64,000 nt of DNA from contig CAUWFE010000004.1 of NCBI GenBank assembly GCA_963558185.1, positions 13,949-77,948 on the forward strand, given 5' to 3'. How positions within the stretch are numbered: the first letter of the stretch is position 1; each line of letters starts with the position of its first letter. The notes beneath the pieces were generated by a model. It worked only from the letters and a program-made list of their open reading frames with translations, did not search any database and was not told the DNA's origin. A program made the position numbers and the translations under genes. Below, piece after piece: positions 1-9,800 of this stretch. This stretch comes from UMGS1663 sp963558185 (lineage in GTDB: Bacteria > Bacillota > Clostridia > TANB77 > CAG-508).

Positions 1-200
1 GAGCAACAGTAAAAAATAATACAGAAGAAACAAAAAACATAAATGTAAAAGTAATATTAAAAGATAAAGAAGGAAAAGTGCTAATAGAAACAAAGCAAAA
101 ATTAGAAAATATAGAATCCGGAAGAAAAAAACTATTAGCAGCAGGAATAATGGGAGATTACAGTAATGCAGATAAAATAGAATTAAAAGAAATCAAATAA
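1..200 (+). CDS. C-terminal fragment of a small secreted or lipoprotein-like protein (FxLYD-like)
   Basis: This is an open frame entering from the left edge (codons start at base 3) that ends at TAA 198-200, leaving about 65 residues. The fragment has alternating strands with a V-x-V-x-L-K-D-x-x-G-K-V-L pattern, then a Gly-Arg turn and a final strand. That resembles the C-terminal half of FxLYD-type beta-sandwich domains of Gram-positive exported proteins. The N-terminus is outside the window, so export cannot be confirmed. A terminator hairpin follows directly. The family call is an inference from pattern only. Confidence 0.5.
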   Translation, partial: ATVKNNTEETKNINVKVILKDKEGKVLIETKQKLENIESGRKKLLAAGIMGDYSNADKIELKEIK

Positions 201-203
201 TAT

Positions 204-238
204 AAAACTCTTTATGATAAATATCATAAAGAGTTTTT
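204..238 (+). terminator. Intrinsic terminator after the first partial gene
   Basis: A 14-bp stem (arms 205-218 and 223-236) with an AAAT loop is followed by a short T run. It lies directly after the TAA at 200 and before the convergent htpX gene. Confidence 0.8.
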
Positions 239-283
239 GCAATAGTAAAAAAGTTAATGATAGTGTGAATTAATGTGAATAAA

Positions 284-1201
284 TTATCTTAAATTCTCTA
301 ATGCTTCTATTCTATCTTCAATAGAAGGGTGAGTTGAAAATAAGTTTTTACTTCTTTTTATTTTTTTACCATTAGAATCAATGGCATCTTTCTTAAATGG
401 ACATACAATAAACATATTAGCAGTAGAACGGTTAGCAGTTCTTAGCTCATTTGAATCACCATCTAATTTTTTTAAAGCAGAAATTAAACCATCTGGATTA
501 CGTGTAAATTGAACTGAAGTAGCATCTGCTAAAAATTCTCTTCTCCTAGATAATGCAAGTTGCATAAGTTGAGAAAAAATAGGGGAAAGAATTAGAAAAA
601 CAAAACCAACTAAAAATATAATTACATTTGCATTTCCACTATCATTATCATCATCTCTTATACCTCCCCAGAATAAAGCTCTAGTAACAATATCAGCTAA
701 CATCACAACTAATCCCACCATTACAGAAACTACAGCAGAAAGGCGTATATCATAATTTTTTATATGTGCAAGTTCATGCCCAATAACACCTTCTAATTCA
801 TAATAATCTAATTTTTCAAGTAAACCAGTAGTAACACATATAACGGAATTTTGAGGATTTCTACCAGTAGCAAAAGCATTAGGTTGAGCATCATCTACAA
901 CATACAATTTAGGTGTATGCTCTAAACCAGAAGCAATCACTAAAGAATTTAGAATATTACATAACTTTTGATCTTCCTCTTTAGTAGCAGGTCTTGCACG
1001 ATTAAGAGAAAGTACTATCTTATCACTATAGTAGTAAGAACCCCAAGCAGATAATATAGAAAAAGTTAAAGCAATAACTACAGAAACTGCACCCAAATCT
1101 AACATCTGGCAGATAAAGTAAATTAATAAAGTAATAACTACAATAAAAGCAGAAACAATAAAACCAGATTTCCATTTATTCTTTTTTATATCATCATACA
1201 T
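284..1201 (-). CDS. htpX: Zinc metalloprotease HtpX (M48 family)
   Basis: This is a membrane-bound zinc protease of the M48B family, which degrades misfolded membrane proteins. The 305-residue protein has two N-terminal membrane segments (about 13-32 and 36-56). The zinc motif HELAH is at about 142-146, two further hydrophobic segments lie at about 155-180 and 193-215, and the third metal ligand is in EFLAD at about 222-226. Start chosen at ATG 1201 because GGAGG lies 7 nt upstream; an in-frame upstream ATG at 1225 has no such site. It lies 56 bp downstream of lemA on the same strand. The lemA-htpX pairing is common in bacteria and suggests one transcript. Length matches the family. Confidence 0.95.
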   Translation of the reverse strand: MYDDIKKNKWKSGFIVSAFIVVITLLIYFICQMLDLGAVSVVIALTFSILSAWGSYYYSDKIVLSLNRARPATKEEDQKLCNILNSLVIASGLEHTPKLYVVDDAQPNAFATGRNPQNSVICVTTGLLEKLDYYELEGVIGHELAHIKNYDIRLSAVVSVMVGLVVMLADIVTRALFWGGIRDDDNDSGNANVIIFLVGFVFLILSPIFSQLMQLALSRRREFLADATSVQFTRNPDGLISALKKLDGDSNELRTANRSTANMFIVCPFKKDAIDSNGKKIKRSKNLFSTHPSIEDRIEALENLR

Positions 1202-1257
1202 AATAAACCTCCATAAATAAAGCACAAAGGAAGAAGACCTTTGTGCTAAAAATAATA

Positions 1258-1809
1258 TTAACTAAAATCTACTTTTACATTTTTTCTAGCTTCTTCATTA
1301 TCTACATTAAATAAACTTTCTGCTTTAAAATTAAACATAGAAGCAATAATATTTGATGGGAACATTTCTAATTTTGTATTATACATTGTTACACTATCAT
1401 TATAAAATTGTCTTGCATAAGAAATTTTATTTTCAGTATTACGTAATTCTTCTTGTAATTCAGAAAAGTTTTGATTTGCTTGTAATTCTGGATAATTTTC
1501 AGAAACAGACATAATTGTTTTTAAAGTACTAGATAAAGCATTTTCTAAACCAGCTTTTTCTTCTACAGTTGTAGCATTAGCCCATGCAGTACGTAATTGG
1601 GCTATATCAGTTAAAACTTTTTCTTCATGTTTCATGTAACCTTTTACAGTATCAACAAGATTAGGAATTAAATCAAATCTTCTTTGTAATTGTACATCTA
1701 TTTGACTCCATGCATTTTTCACTTTTAATCTAGCTTGAACTAAATTATTGTACATAACAATAAGAGCAATAACAAGTACAACAACGATACCTAAAATAAT
1801 CCAACCCAT
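1258..1809 (-). CDS. lemA: LemA family membrane protein
   Basis: This is a 183-residue LemA protein. A single N-terminal membrane segment (about residues 3-20) is followed by a long helical domain. The family signature around QLQRRFDLIPNLV sits at about 40-52 and a KGYMKHE segment follows. LemA proteins expose the helical domain outside or at the membrane; their molecular function is not established, and they often sit next to M48 proteases, as here. The start at 1809 is preceded by GGAGG at normal spacing; an upstream in-frame ATG at 1836 lies before the ribosome-binding site and is rejected. A complete, ordinary family member. Confidence 0.95.
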   Translation of the reverse strand: MGWIILGIVVVLVIALIVMYNNLVQARLKVKNAWSQIDVQLQRRFDLIPNLVDTVKGYMKHEEKVLTDIAQLRTAWANATTVEEKAGLENALSSTLKTIMSVSENYPELQANQNFSELQEELRNTENKISYARQFYNDSVTMYNTKLEMFPSNIIASMFNFKAESLFNVDNEEARKNVKVDFS

Positions 1810-1947
1810 AAAAATAATCCTCCTTTTAAAAAACATTTAAGTAATAAAATATTTATATCATATTTTTTGTGTATATACAATAGTTATATTGTGAATTTTT
1901 ATTGAAAAGTTAATAATTAATGGTTTCTGTAAATTAATATAAATAAT

Positions 1948-2123
1948 GCCTTGAAATATAAGCTTTTAATTACATTCCTTAGGCTTACTACGAAATTTAA
2001 GAAATTCTAATTTATTTTATGGCACCCTTCCACTAAAGTGAACTCTTTCCATAAAATGGCACAGAATTTCTAAAATTTCTTCGTAAACATTCGTTATTTT
2101 ATTAAAAGCTTATATTTCAAGGC
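1948..2123. repeat. 176-bp palindromic (MITE-like) element A
   Basis: The terminal arms 1948-1970 and 2101-2123 are perfect inverted repeats of 23 bp. Inside them is an imperfect second stem (about 1991-2010 and 2073-2094), and further in a perfect 9-bp stem (ATTTTATGG / CCATAAAAT). The whole can fold into one long hairpin as DNA or RNA. It has no coding capacity. The left arm and its upstream flank resemble element B at 57430-57506, which supports a dispersed repeat family rather than a local terminator. Confidence 0.8.
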
Positions 2124-2291
2124 GTTCTAGTAAAAAATGATTTGAAATAATTAAATAATAATATTGAAAAAGTAATAAATTGGGTACAAGCCACATATAA
2201 TTAAGTATACAGCCATTGATAATATAAAACCAATTAGACAACAATTTATAAATTACTAGAGCAGAGCCATATTAAAAAAACTAGCCAAAAT

Positions 2292-2321
2292 TTGACAAAA
2301 TTAGTATAAACATGTTATAAT
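2292..2321 (+). promoter_or_regulatory. Sigma-A-type promoter for the SleB-like gene
   Basis: TTGACA (2292-2297), an 18-nt spacer and TATAAT (2316-2321) lie 35 bp before the ATG at 2357. The -35 region lies in TTTGACAAAA, which differs by one base from the reverse complement of a Spo0A box (TTCGACAAAA). Spo0A control is only a possibility. The stretch 2124-2290 upstream shows nothing else I can name. Confidence 0.7.
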
Positions 2322-2356
2322 AAGGTTGTTGTAAAAATAAGGAGGAAAAAATTTTT

Positions 2357-3367
2357 ATGAAAAAAGATGATAGAGCATCGATATCACTAATAAAGATTTT
2401 AGCAATATGTTTAATTGTTATTACTTTAACTAGCGTAAGTGTTATGGCAACAAGTACACAAATATCGAATGTAAAAATTATACTTTCTAATGATTACGAA
2501 ATGTCAATAGTAACAGCTAATAAAAAAGTAGCAGATATTTTAGAAGAAAATAATATCGAACTTGCAGAAGATGAAGTTGTTACACCAGATTTAGAAGAAG
2601 AACTTTCAGACAACAAAACAATAAAAATATCTAAAGCAGATGACCAAGAAAATGTAGTTGCAGAAAAGGAAAAAGTTATTTCACAAGAAGAAATATTACA
2701 AGGATATAATACTATTACAGAAAAAATAATAGTAGAACAAATTGTAATTCCATTTGAAACAATTACAAAAGAAGCAACAGATTCAGCTAAAAGTGGAACA
2801 AAACAAAATAAAGTAGTTCAAAAAGGTGAAAATGGTCTAAAAGAAGTTACTTATAAAGTAAAATATCAAAATAATCAAGAAATTGAAAGAAATCAAATTT
2901 CAGAAGTAATTGTTAAAGAACCAGTAAACAAAATAGTAGAAGTAAGAACAGTACAACTTACTTCAAGAAGTAGTGGTTCAAGAGTAACAAGCTATGGAAA
3001 TGGAAAATGGTCTTATTCAGCATCAGAAATGGATTTATTATGTGCAATTACAGCTCAAGAAGCAAGCTCTAGTTATGAAGCATCATTAGCAGTTATTACA
3101 TGTGCAGCAAATAGGGCAGCAAGTAGCAGATGGAGAAAATATGGAACAGATCCATTAAGCCAATATAAAGCACCAAATCAATTTTGCTACTCAATAGATA
3201 ATCATTGGAAAAAAAGATTAAATGGTAATTATCCATCACATGTAAAAAGAGCTGTTCAAGATGCATTAAATGGAAAAAGAAATCATAGATACTTATCTTT
3301 TAGATCAGCAAGAACTGGAATATCAGGAGTAAAAATAGGTGGAAATGTATATTTTAATCCAATGTAA
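2357..3367 (+). CDS. G5-domain spore cortex/cell-wall hydrolase (SleB-like)
   Basis: This 336-residue exported protein is likely to cut peptidoglycan. In order it has an N-terminal membrane or signal segment (about 11-31), a DUF348-type ubiquitin-like domain (about 40-95), a G5 domain (about 115-200, ending in VVEVRTVQ-like strands), and a C-terminal SleB/CwlJ-type Hydrolase_2 domain from about 223. In that last domain the AQEASSS segment carries the expected catalytic Glu (about 235) and the conserved N-R and F-x-x-P/Q-F segments follow. In the family this domain is a lytic transglycosylase of spore cortex or vegetative wall. AAGGAGG precedes the ATG by about 11 nt. It is monocistronic, with its own promoter and a strong terminator. 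Spore versus vegetative role is inference. Confidence 0.85.
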   Translation: MKKDDRASISLIKILAICLIVITLTSVSVMATSTQISNVKIILSNDYEMSIVTANKKVADILEENNIELAEDEVVTPDLEEELSDNKTIKISKADDQENVVAEKEKVISQEEILQGYNTITEKIIVEQIVIPFETITKEATDSAKSGTKQNKVVQKGENGLKEVTYKVKYQNNQEIERNQISEVIVKEPVNKIVEVRTVQLTSRSSGSRVTSYGNGKWSYSASEMDLLCAITAQEASSSYEASLAVITCAANRAASSRWRKYGTDPLSQYKAPNQFCYSIDNHWKKRLNGNYPSHVKRAVQDALNGKRNHRYLSFRSARTGISGVKIGGNVYFNPM

Positions 3368-3375
3368 AATTATGT

Positions 3376-3415
3376 GCAATATAAAAGGCGAATGTAAATT
3401 CGCCTTTTATATTGC
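3376..3415 (+). terminator. Terminator after the SleB-like gene
   Basis: An 18-bp perfect stem (3376-3393 and 3398-3415) with a GTAA loop; the 3' arm contains a TTTT run. It sits 8 bp after the stop codon. Confidence 0.8.
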
Positions 3416-3436
3416 TAAAAAGAAGGGAGAATTTAA

Positions 3437-4192
3437 ATGAAATTAATATCATGGAATGTAAATGGAATAAGAGCAGCACTAAATAAAGGATTTATGGATT
3501 TTTTTGAAAACAGTAAAGCTGATATATTTTGTATCCAGGAAACAAAAATGCAAGAAGGTCAAGCAACATTAAACTTAGAAGGATATGAACAATATTGGAA
3601 TAGTGCAGAAAGAAAAGGATATTCAGGAACGGCAGTATTTACCAAAATAAAACCTATAAAAGTAACATATGGAATAGGAAAAGAAGAACATGATAAAGAA
3701 GGAAGAATAATTACATTAGAATTTGAAAAATTTTTCTTAGTAAATTGTTATACTCCAAATTCAAAACGTGAATTAGAAAGATTAGACTATAGACAAACTT
3801 GGGAAGATGAAATAAAAGAATACCTAAAAAAATTAGATAACAAAAAGCCAGTTATATATTGCGGAGATTTAAATGTAGCACATAAAGAAATTGACTTAAA
3901 AAATCCAAAAACAAACACAAAAAATGCAGGATTTACAATAGAAGAAAGAACAAAAATGACAAATTTATTAGAAGCAGGATTTACAGATACATTTAGATAT
4001 CTATATCCTGAAAAAGAAAATGCATATTCATGGTGGTCATATATGGGACATGCAAGAGAAAAAAATGTAGGCTGGAGAATAGATTATTTTATTACCTCAA
4101 ATAGTATAAAAGAAAAAATAAAAGAGGCCATTATTTATGATGAAATATTAGGAAGTGACCATTGCCCAGTAGGTCTGGAAATTGAAATTTAA
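3437..4192 (+). CDS. exoA: Exodeoxyribonuclease III / AP endonuclease
   Basis: This 251-residue enzyme of the ExoIII/EEP family cuts DNA 5' to abasic sites in base-excision repair and removes 3' blocks. Family motifs are present in order: SWNVNGIRA near the N-terminus, the metal-binding QETK (about 35-38), CGDLNVAH (about 142-149), the W-R-I-D-Y-F segment near 220, and the C-terminal GSDHCPV with the catalytic Asp-His pair. Its start is preceded by AGAAGGGAG. The AI-2E family permease gene starts 12 bp downstream, so the two are probably co-transcribed, although their functions are not obviously linked. Confidence 0.95.
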   Translation: MKLISWNVNGIRAALNKGFMDFFENSKADIFCIQETKMQEGQATLNLEGYEQYWNSAERKGYSGTAVFTKIKPIKVTYGIGKEEHDKEGRIITLEFEKFFLVNCYTPNSKRELERLDYRQTWEDEIKEYLKKLDNKKPVIYCGDLNVAHKEIDLKNPKTNTKNAGFTIEERTKMTNLLEAGFTDTFRYLYPEKENAYSWWSYMGHAREKNVGWRIDYFITSNSIKEKIKEAIIYDEILGSDHCPVGLEIEI

Positions 4193-4204
4193 GGGGGAAC
4201 ATAC

Positions 4205-5368
4205 ATGGAAAATAAAGAAAAAAAATTAACAAAATGGTTATATTATTTTTCAATAGGTGCAGCAATAGTATTAGTATATAAAACAATTGATAATTTTATG
4301 TATATAACAGATGGCTTAGGGGAATTTCTTAAAATAATAGCACCATTTTTTGTAGGAATATTAATTGCATATATATTATATATTCCATCAAGAAAAGTAG
4401 AAAGTTTTTTGGTTAAACAAAAGAAAAGTAAAATATTAAGGAAAAAAGCAAGACCAGTTAGTGTAATTACTGTATATATAATAGCCGTATTACTTATAAT
4501 TATGTTATTTACAGTTATTATTCCACCAGTGGCACAAAGCATAATTGATTTAGCAAATAATTTTCAACAATATTTCAATATGGCAGTAAATCAAATAGAA
4601 CAAATGCCAGAAGACTCTTTTATAAAAAGCCAAGTCTTAACAAGAATAGTCGAATTTGTTAAAAATATCAACATAAAAGAACTAATTAATTTTGAAAGAA
4701 TATCACAATATGCTCAGGGAGCAATTAGTTTCTTTAATGGAATAGTAAACACATTTGTAGCTGTTATCGTATCTGTATATATATTAATAAGTAGAAGAGA
4801 AATATTGAATTTCTTTAAAAAATTAGCAGAAGCAATATTCAAACAAAGAGCTTATAATAATATAGATAAATATTTTAACCGTTCAAATGATATATTTTTT
4901 AAATTTTTATCAGGACAAATAATAGATGCATTTGTAGTAGGAATCTTAAGTTCAATTGCAATGAGTATAATGGGAATAAAATATTCTGTATTATTAGGAT
5001 TTATGATAGGTTTCTTTAATATCATACCATATATAGGGGCAATAATAGCAGTTGTAATAGCAGGTATAATTACATTCTTCACAGGAGGATTAAACCAAGC
5101 AATATGGATGTTAATTGTAGTTATAATATTACAACAAATAGATGCTAATATAATAAATCCAAAAATTATTGGAAATTCATTAAAAATTAATCCTTTATTG
5201 GTATTACTTGCAATAACAATAGGTGGGGCATGTTTTGGAATGCTAGGCATATTCCTTTCAGTTCCAATTGCAGCAATTGTAAAATTATTAGTAGATGACT
5301 TTATATCATATAGAAATCGTAAAAAAATGCAAAAAGTAACTTTACAAGAAGAAAACAAACAGGTATAA
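4205..5368 (+). CDS. AI-2E family transporter (UPF0118)
   Basis: This is a 387-residue polytopic membrane protein. Two N-terminal hydrophobic hairpins precede a soluble middle region (about 110-160). A C-terminal half of four to five membrane segments contains the family-typical GFFNIIPYIGAI and the DANIINPKIIG segment. The family includes proposed exporters of autoinducer-2 and Na+/H+ antiporter-like proteins; substrate cannot be told from sequence. It ends in a basic cytoplasmic tail. It follows exoA with a 12-bp gap and a GGGGG site before the ATG. An ordinary, intact member. Confidence 0.9.
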   Translation: MENKEKKLTKWLYYFSIGAAIVLVYKTIDNFMYITDGLGEFLKIIAPFFVGILIAYILYIPSRKVESFLVKQKKSKILRKKARPVSVITVYIIAVLLIIMLFTVIIPPVAQSIIDLANNFQQYFNMAVNQIEQMPEDSFIKSQVLTRIVEFVKNINIKELINFERISQYAQGAISFFNGIVNTFVAVIVSVYILISRREILNFFKKLAEAIFKQRAYNNIDKYFNRSNDIFFKFLSGQIIDAFVVGILSSIAMSIMGIKYSVLLGFMIGFFNIIPYIGAIIAVVIAGIITFFTGGLNQAIWMLIVVIILQQIDANIINPKIIGNSLKINPLLVLLAITIGGACFGMLGIFLSVPIAAIVKLLVDDFISYRNRKKMQKVTLQEENKQV

Positions 5369-5457
5369 TATACAAGAAAAAACAAAAGCAAAGGAATAAA
5401 GCGGTTGAAAAATTTTTTACAGTCGCATTTATACCTTTAGAAAGGATGAAATTAAAT

Positions 5458-6393
5458 ATGAAAAAACTTGCAGATTACATTATGCACTTAATACAAGGTT
5501 TTTGTATGGCTTTAGCAGATAGTGTTCCAGGAGTATCAGGAGGAACAATAGCATTTTTATTAGGATTTTATGATAAATTCATAAATTCATTAGGAAATCT
5601 AATGAAAGGAACAAAAAATGCTACAAAAGAAGAGAAAAGAAAAGAAAAAAAGGATGCAATTATATTTTTATTAAAATTAGGAATTGGATGGATAATAGGA
5701 TTTACATCAGCTGTATTGGTCTTATCTAGTGTATTTGAAAGCCACATATATAGTGTAAGTTCATTATTCTTAGGGTTTATCATATTTGCAATTCCAATTG
5801 TTATACTAGAAGAAAAAGACTGCTTAAAAGGAAAATGGAAAAACTTAATTTTCGTAGCAATAGGAATAGCAGTAGTAGTAGCAATTACATTATTAAATCC
5901 AGTATCTGGCGAAAACAATGCAGTAGATTTAACTAATTTAAACTTTGGACTTGGTATTTATATTTTTGTAGTAGCAATGGTTGCAATATCAGCGATGATA
6001 TTACCAGGAATTTCAGGTTCTACACTATTATTAATATTTGGACTATATATGCCAATTATATCTGGAATAAAAGAATTATTACATTTAAACTTTGCATATT
6101 TTCCAGCAATATTCATCTTTGGACTAGGAATATTAGCAGGAATAGCAATAGTAATAAAAACAATACAAAAATGCTTAGAAAAGTATAGATCACAAACAAT
6201 ATATTGCATAATAGGTCTAATGATAGGTTCATTATATTCTATAGTAATGGGGCCAACAACATTAGAAGTACCACAAGCAGCAATGTCATTACAAACATTT
6301 AATATATTATTCTTTATATTAGGTGGAGTAATAATAGCAGGATTACAAGCAATGAAAGTATTTATAGAAAAGAAAAAAAGAATAGAAGAGTAA
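5458..6393 (+). CDS. DUF368 family membrane protein
   Basis: This is a 311-residue membrane protein with about eight hydrophobic segments. It carries the hallmark GxxMALADSVPGVSGGT motif near residue 15-30 and a second PGISGST-like motif near the middle. DUF368 proteins have two such repeats; some are linked to undecaprenyl-phosphate translocation in other bacteria, an assignment I cannot test here. Two in-frame ATGs lie at 5446 and 5458. I prefer 5458 because the AAAGG element abuts 5446 too closely to serve it. A terminator follows. Preceding bases 5369-5457 show only a weak imperfect hairpin. Confidence 0.85.
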   Translation: MKKLADYIMHLIQGFCMALADSVPGVSGGTIAFLLGFYDKFINSLGNLMKGTKNATKEEKRKEKKDAIIFLLKLGIGWIIGFTSAVLVLSSVFESHIYSVSSLFLGFIIFAIPIVILEEKDCLKGKWKNLIFVAIGIAVVVAITLLNPVSGENNAVDLTNLNFGLGIYIFVVAMVAISAMILPGISGSTLLLIFGLYMPIISGIKELLHLNFAYFPAIFIFGLGILAGIAIVIKTIQKCLEKYRSQTIYCIIGLMIGSLYSIVMGPTTLEVPQAAMSLQTFNILFFILGGVIIAGLQAMKVFIEKKKRIEE

Positions 6394-6400
6394 AAAATAA

Positions 6401-6437
6401 AAACCTTATTTGATAAATTTAAAATAAGGTTTTTTTA
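6401..6437 (+). terminator. Terminator after the DUF368 gene
   Basis: An 11-bp stem (6401-6411 and 6422-6432) followed by a T run ending at 6437. It separates this gene from the rpoBC transcription unit. Confidence 0.85.
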
Positions 6438-6449
6438 TGCAAAAAATCC

Positions 6450-6479
6450 TTGACAAGCAATATAAAAGTATTGTATACT
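6450..6479 (+). promoter_or_regulatory. Putative rpoBC promoter
   Basis: TTGACA (6450-6455), an 18-nt spacer and TATACT (6474-6479). Transcription would begin near 6485-6487, about 395 nt before rpoB. It is the best promoter match in the 488-bp gap. Confidence 0.75.
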
Positions 6480-6485
6480 AATATA

Positions 6486-6866
6486 TGAATGGAGTTTTAT
6501 CACCAAAAGAAATAGATAAAACAAACTTATTAACTCCAAGCCATTATAAATAGTGGGGTTGGTAATTAATATATGAGAATAATTAATTATAAAAAATAAT
6601 CAAACAAAAGCAAAGGTTAGTTAGCAAAAAAATGTAAAGTTGCTAGCTTACCTTTTTATTGCCTAAATTTAATTTGTATAAAAGTAAAAGAAAGAGGAAT
6701 TATACTTATTTTTTTAGAAAAATACATAGTTTTGTATAAGCAGAAAACGAAATATTTTTCTAAGAAAATAAGAAAATAAGAAGGACTTTCTTTTCTAAAA
6801 TAAATTTTTTCACAAAAGCACTAAACTTAAGTAAAGTTTAAAAATTTTTTTCTGCTTAAATTTATT
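6486..6866 (+). promoter_or_regulatory. Structured 5' leader of rpoB
   Basis: The gap between promoter and rpoB carries several pairable segments. GTTTTATC can pair with GATAAAAC (about 6494-6521). There is an attenuator-like stem at 6611-6657. An 11-bp perfect inverted repeat (6737-6747 with 6848-6858) encloses about 100 nt and ends just before the ribosome-binding site at 6867. A second local repeat pairs TTAGAAAAATA with TATTTTTCTAA (about 6714-6763). No known riboswitch consensus was recognised. A regulatory role is inference. Confidence 0.5.
6611..6657 (+). terminator. Attenuator-like terminator inside the rpoB leader
   Basis: A 13-bp stem with one mismatch and one G-U pair (6615-6627 with 6640-6652) followed by TTTTT. 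It lies about 225 nt before rpoB and downstream of the only good promoter, so read-through would be required for rpoB expression from it. Confidence 0.55.
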
Positions 6867-6881
6867 AAGGGGTGAGTTGTT

Positions 6882-9800
6882 TTGGTAAAAGATATCAAAC
6901 ATGAAAAATGTTCACGTAAGACATTTGCAAAAATTGGCGATTTTATAGAAATGCCAAACTTAATTAAAGTTCAAAAAGATTCTTATGACTGGTTTATTGA
7001 AGAAGGATTAGGAGAAGTATTAAAAGATATTTCACCAATTGTAGACTATTCAGGGAATTTAGTTCTTGAATTTTTCGATTACTACATGGAAGATAAAACA
7101 AAATACACAGTAGAAGAAGCAAAAGAAAGAGATGCAACATATTCTACAAGATTACACGTAAAAGTACGTTTAATAAATCGTGAAACTGCTGAAATTAAAG
7201 AACAAGAAATCTACTTAGGTGATTTCCCATTAATGACAGATAGTGGAACATTTATTATAAATGGTGCAGAAAGAGTTGTAGTAAGCCAGTTAGTACGTTC
7301 ACCAGGTTGCTATTATGCATCTGATTACGATAAAGTAGGAAAAAAACTATTTACAGCAACAGTTATGCCAATTCGTGGTGCATGGTTAGAATATGAAACA
7401 GATGGAAATGATGTATTCTGGGCAAGAGTTGATAGAACAAGAAAAATACCTGTAACTACATTATTAAGAGCAATTGGCTTAGAAACAGATGAACAGATGA
7501 TAGACTTATTTGGAGAAGAACCTAAATTATTAGCAACAATTCAAAAAGATCCTATCAAAACAGTAGACGAAGCATTAATAGAAATTTACAAAAAATTAAG
7601 ACCAGGAGAACTTCCTACAGTTGAAGCAGCTAGAAGTTTATTCACAGGATTACTATTTGATGAAAGAAGATATGACTTAGCAAAAGTAGGTAGATACAAA
7701 TATAATAAAAAATTAAATTTAGCAAATAGAATTACTGGATATGTTGCTTTTGATGATATCATGGATCCATCTACTGGAGAAGTTTTAGTAGAAAAAGATA
7801 ATATCATTACAGAAGAGATTGCCAATGAAATTCAAAATTCAGGAATTAACATTGTAGATATCAAAGTAAATGATAAAAAAGTAAGAATTATAGGAAATGG
7901 AACAGTAAATATACACAATGTAGTAACAAACATTGATATTTCTGATTTACATTTTAAAGAAGAAGTAAACTATGCAGTATTACAATCAATACTAGAATCA
8001 ACAGAAGAAAAAGACTTACATAAAGTATTAAAAGAAAGAAAAGGGGAATTAATTCCAAAACACGTAACAAACGAAGATATAATTGCATCAATAAACTACT
8101 TATTTAACTTAGACCATGGAATTGGTGTAATGGAAGACATAGACCATTTAGGAAATAGACGTATTAGATGCGTTGGAGAATTATTACAAAATCAATTTAG
8201 AATTGGATTAACAAGATTAGAAAGAGTTGTTCGTGAAAGAATGACAATTCAAGATTTAGATGTTGTAACACCACAAACATTAATAAATACAAAACCAATA
8301 ACATCATCTATTCGTGAATTCTTTGGAAGTTCACAATTATCTCAATTTATGGATCAAACAAATCCTCTTTCTGAATTAACACATAAAAGAAGAATTTCAG
8401 CATTAGGACCTGGAGGTTTATCAAGAGAAAGAGCTGGATTCGAAGTTAGAGATATTCACTATACACACTATGGTAGACTTTGCCCTGTAGAATCACCAGA
8501 AGGACCAAACATAGGACTTATTTCAGCATTATCATCATTTGCCATGATAAATGAATATGGATTTATTGAAACACCATATAGAAAAGTAGACCATGAAACA
8601 GGTAAAGTAACAGATGAAGTTGTATACATGCCAGCAGATGAAGAAGATAAATATATAATCGCACAAGCATCAGAACCATTAGACGAAGAAAATAAATTTA
8701 TAAATAAAAGAATTCGTGTACGTAATAAAGCAGAAATTACAGAAGTTGATAAAGAACAAGTAGACTATGTAGATGTTTCTCCAAAACAATTAGTTTCTGT
8801 AGCAGCAGCAATGATACCTTTCTTAGAGCATGATGACGTAAAACGTTCATTAATGGGGTCAAACATGCAACGTCAAGCAGTTCCATTATTAATGCCTGAA
8901 ACTCCAATAGTAGGGACAGGAATTGAATATAGAGCAGCAAAAGACTCTGGAATTACAGTTACAGCTAAAAATGAAGGTGTTGTTGAAAAAGTAACAGCAG
9001 ACCAAATTTTAGTAAGAAATAAAAAGAATGAAATAGATACATACAAATTACGTAAATTCAAAAGAACAAATGGTGGAACATGTATAAATCAAAGACCAGT
9101 TGTAACAAGAGGCGAAATAGTAAAAGAAGGAGACATCTTAGCAGATGGTCCATCTACAAAAAATGGGGAAATGGCATTAGGTAGAAACGTACTAATAGCA
9201 TTTACAACATGGGAAGGTTACAACTATGAGGATGCTGTATTAATAAGTGAAAGACTAGTAAAAGAAGACGTATATACATCTATACATATAGAAGAATATG
9301 ACTGTGAATGTAGAGATACAAAATTAGGTCCAGAAGAAATTACACGTGATATACCAAACGTTGGTGATGATGGATTAAAAGACTTAGACGAAAACGGTAT
9401 AATTAGAATAGGTGCAGAAGTTAGACCAGGAGATATATTAGTTGGAAAAGTTACTCCAAAAGGAGAAACAGAATTAACAGCAGAAGAAAGATTACTAAGA
9501 GCTATATTTGGTGAAAAATCAAGAGAAGTAAGAGATACATCATTAAGAGTACCACATGGAGAAGCAGGAACAATAGTAGATGTTAAAATCTTTACAAGAG
9601 ATAATTCAGATGAATTAGGTCCTGGTGTAAATCAAGTAATTCGTTGTTATATTGCAACAAAAAGAAAAATCTCAGTAGGAGATAAAATGGCTGGTCGTCA
9701 CGGAAATAAAGGTGTTATTTCTAGAATTTTACCAGTAGAAGATATGCCATTTATGCCAGATGGAACACCAGTAGATATAGTATTAAACCCAATGGGTATA

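Noticed and set aside
6480..6680. T-box or known riboswitch before rpoB
   Set aside because: No AGGGTGGNACCGCG-type T-box sequence and no other class consensus was found; only generic stems.
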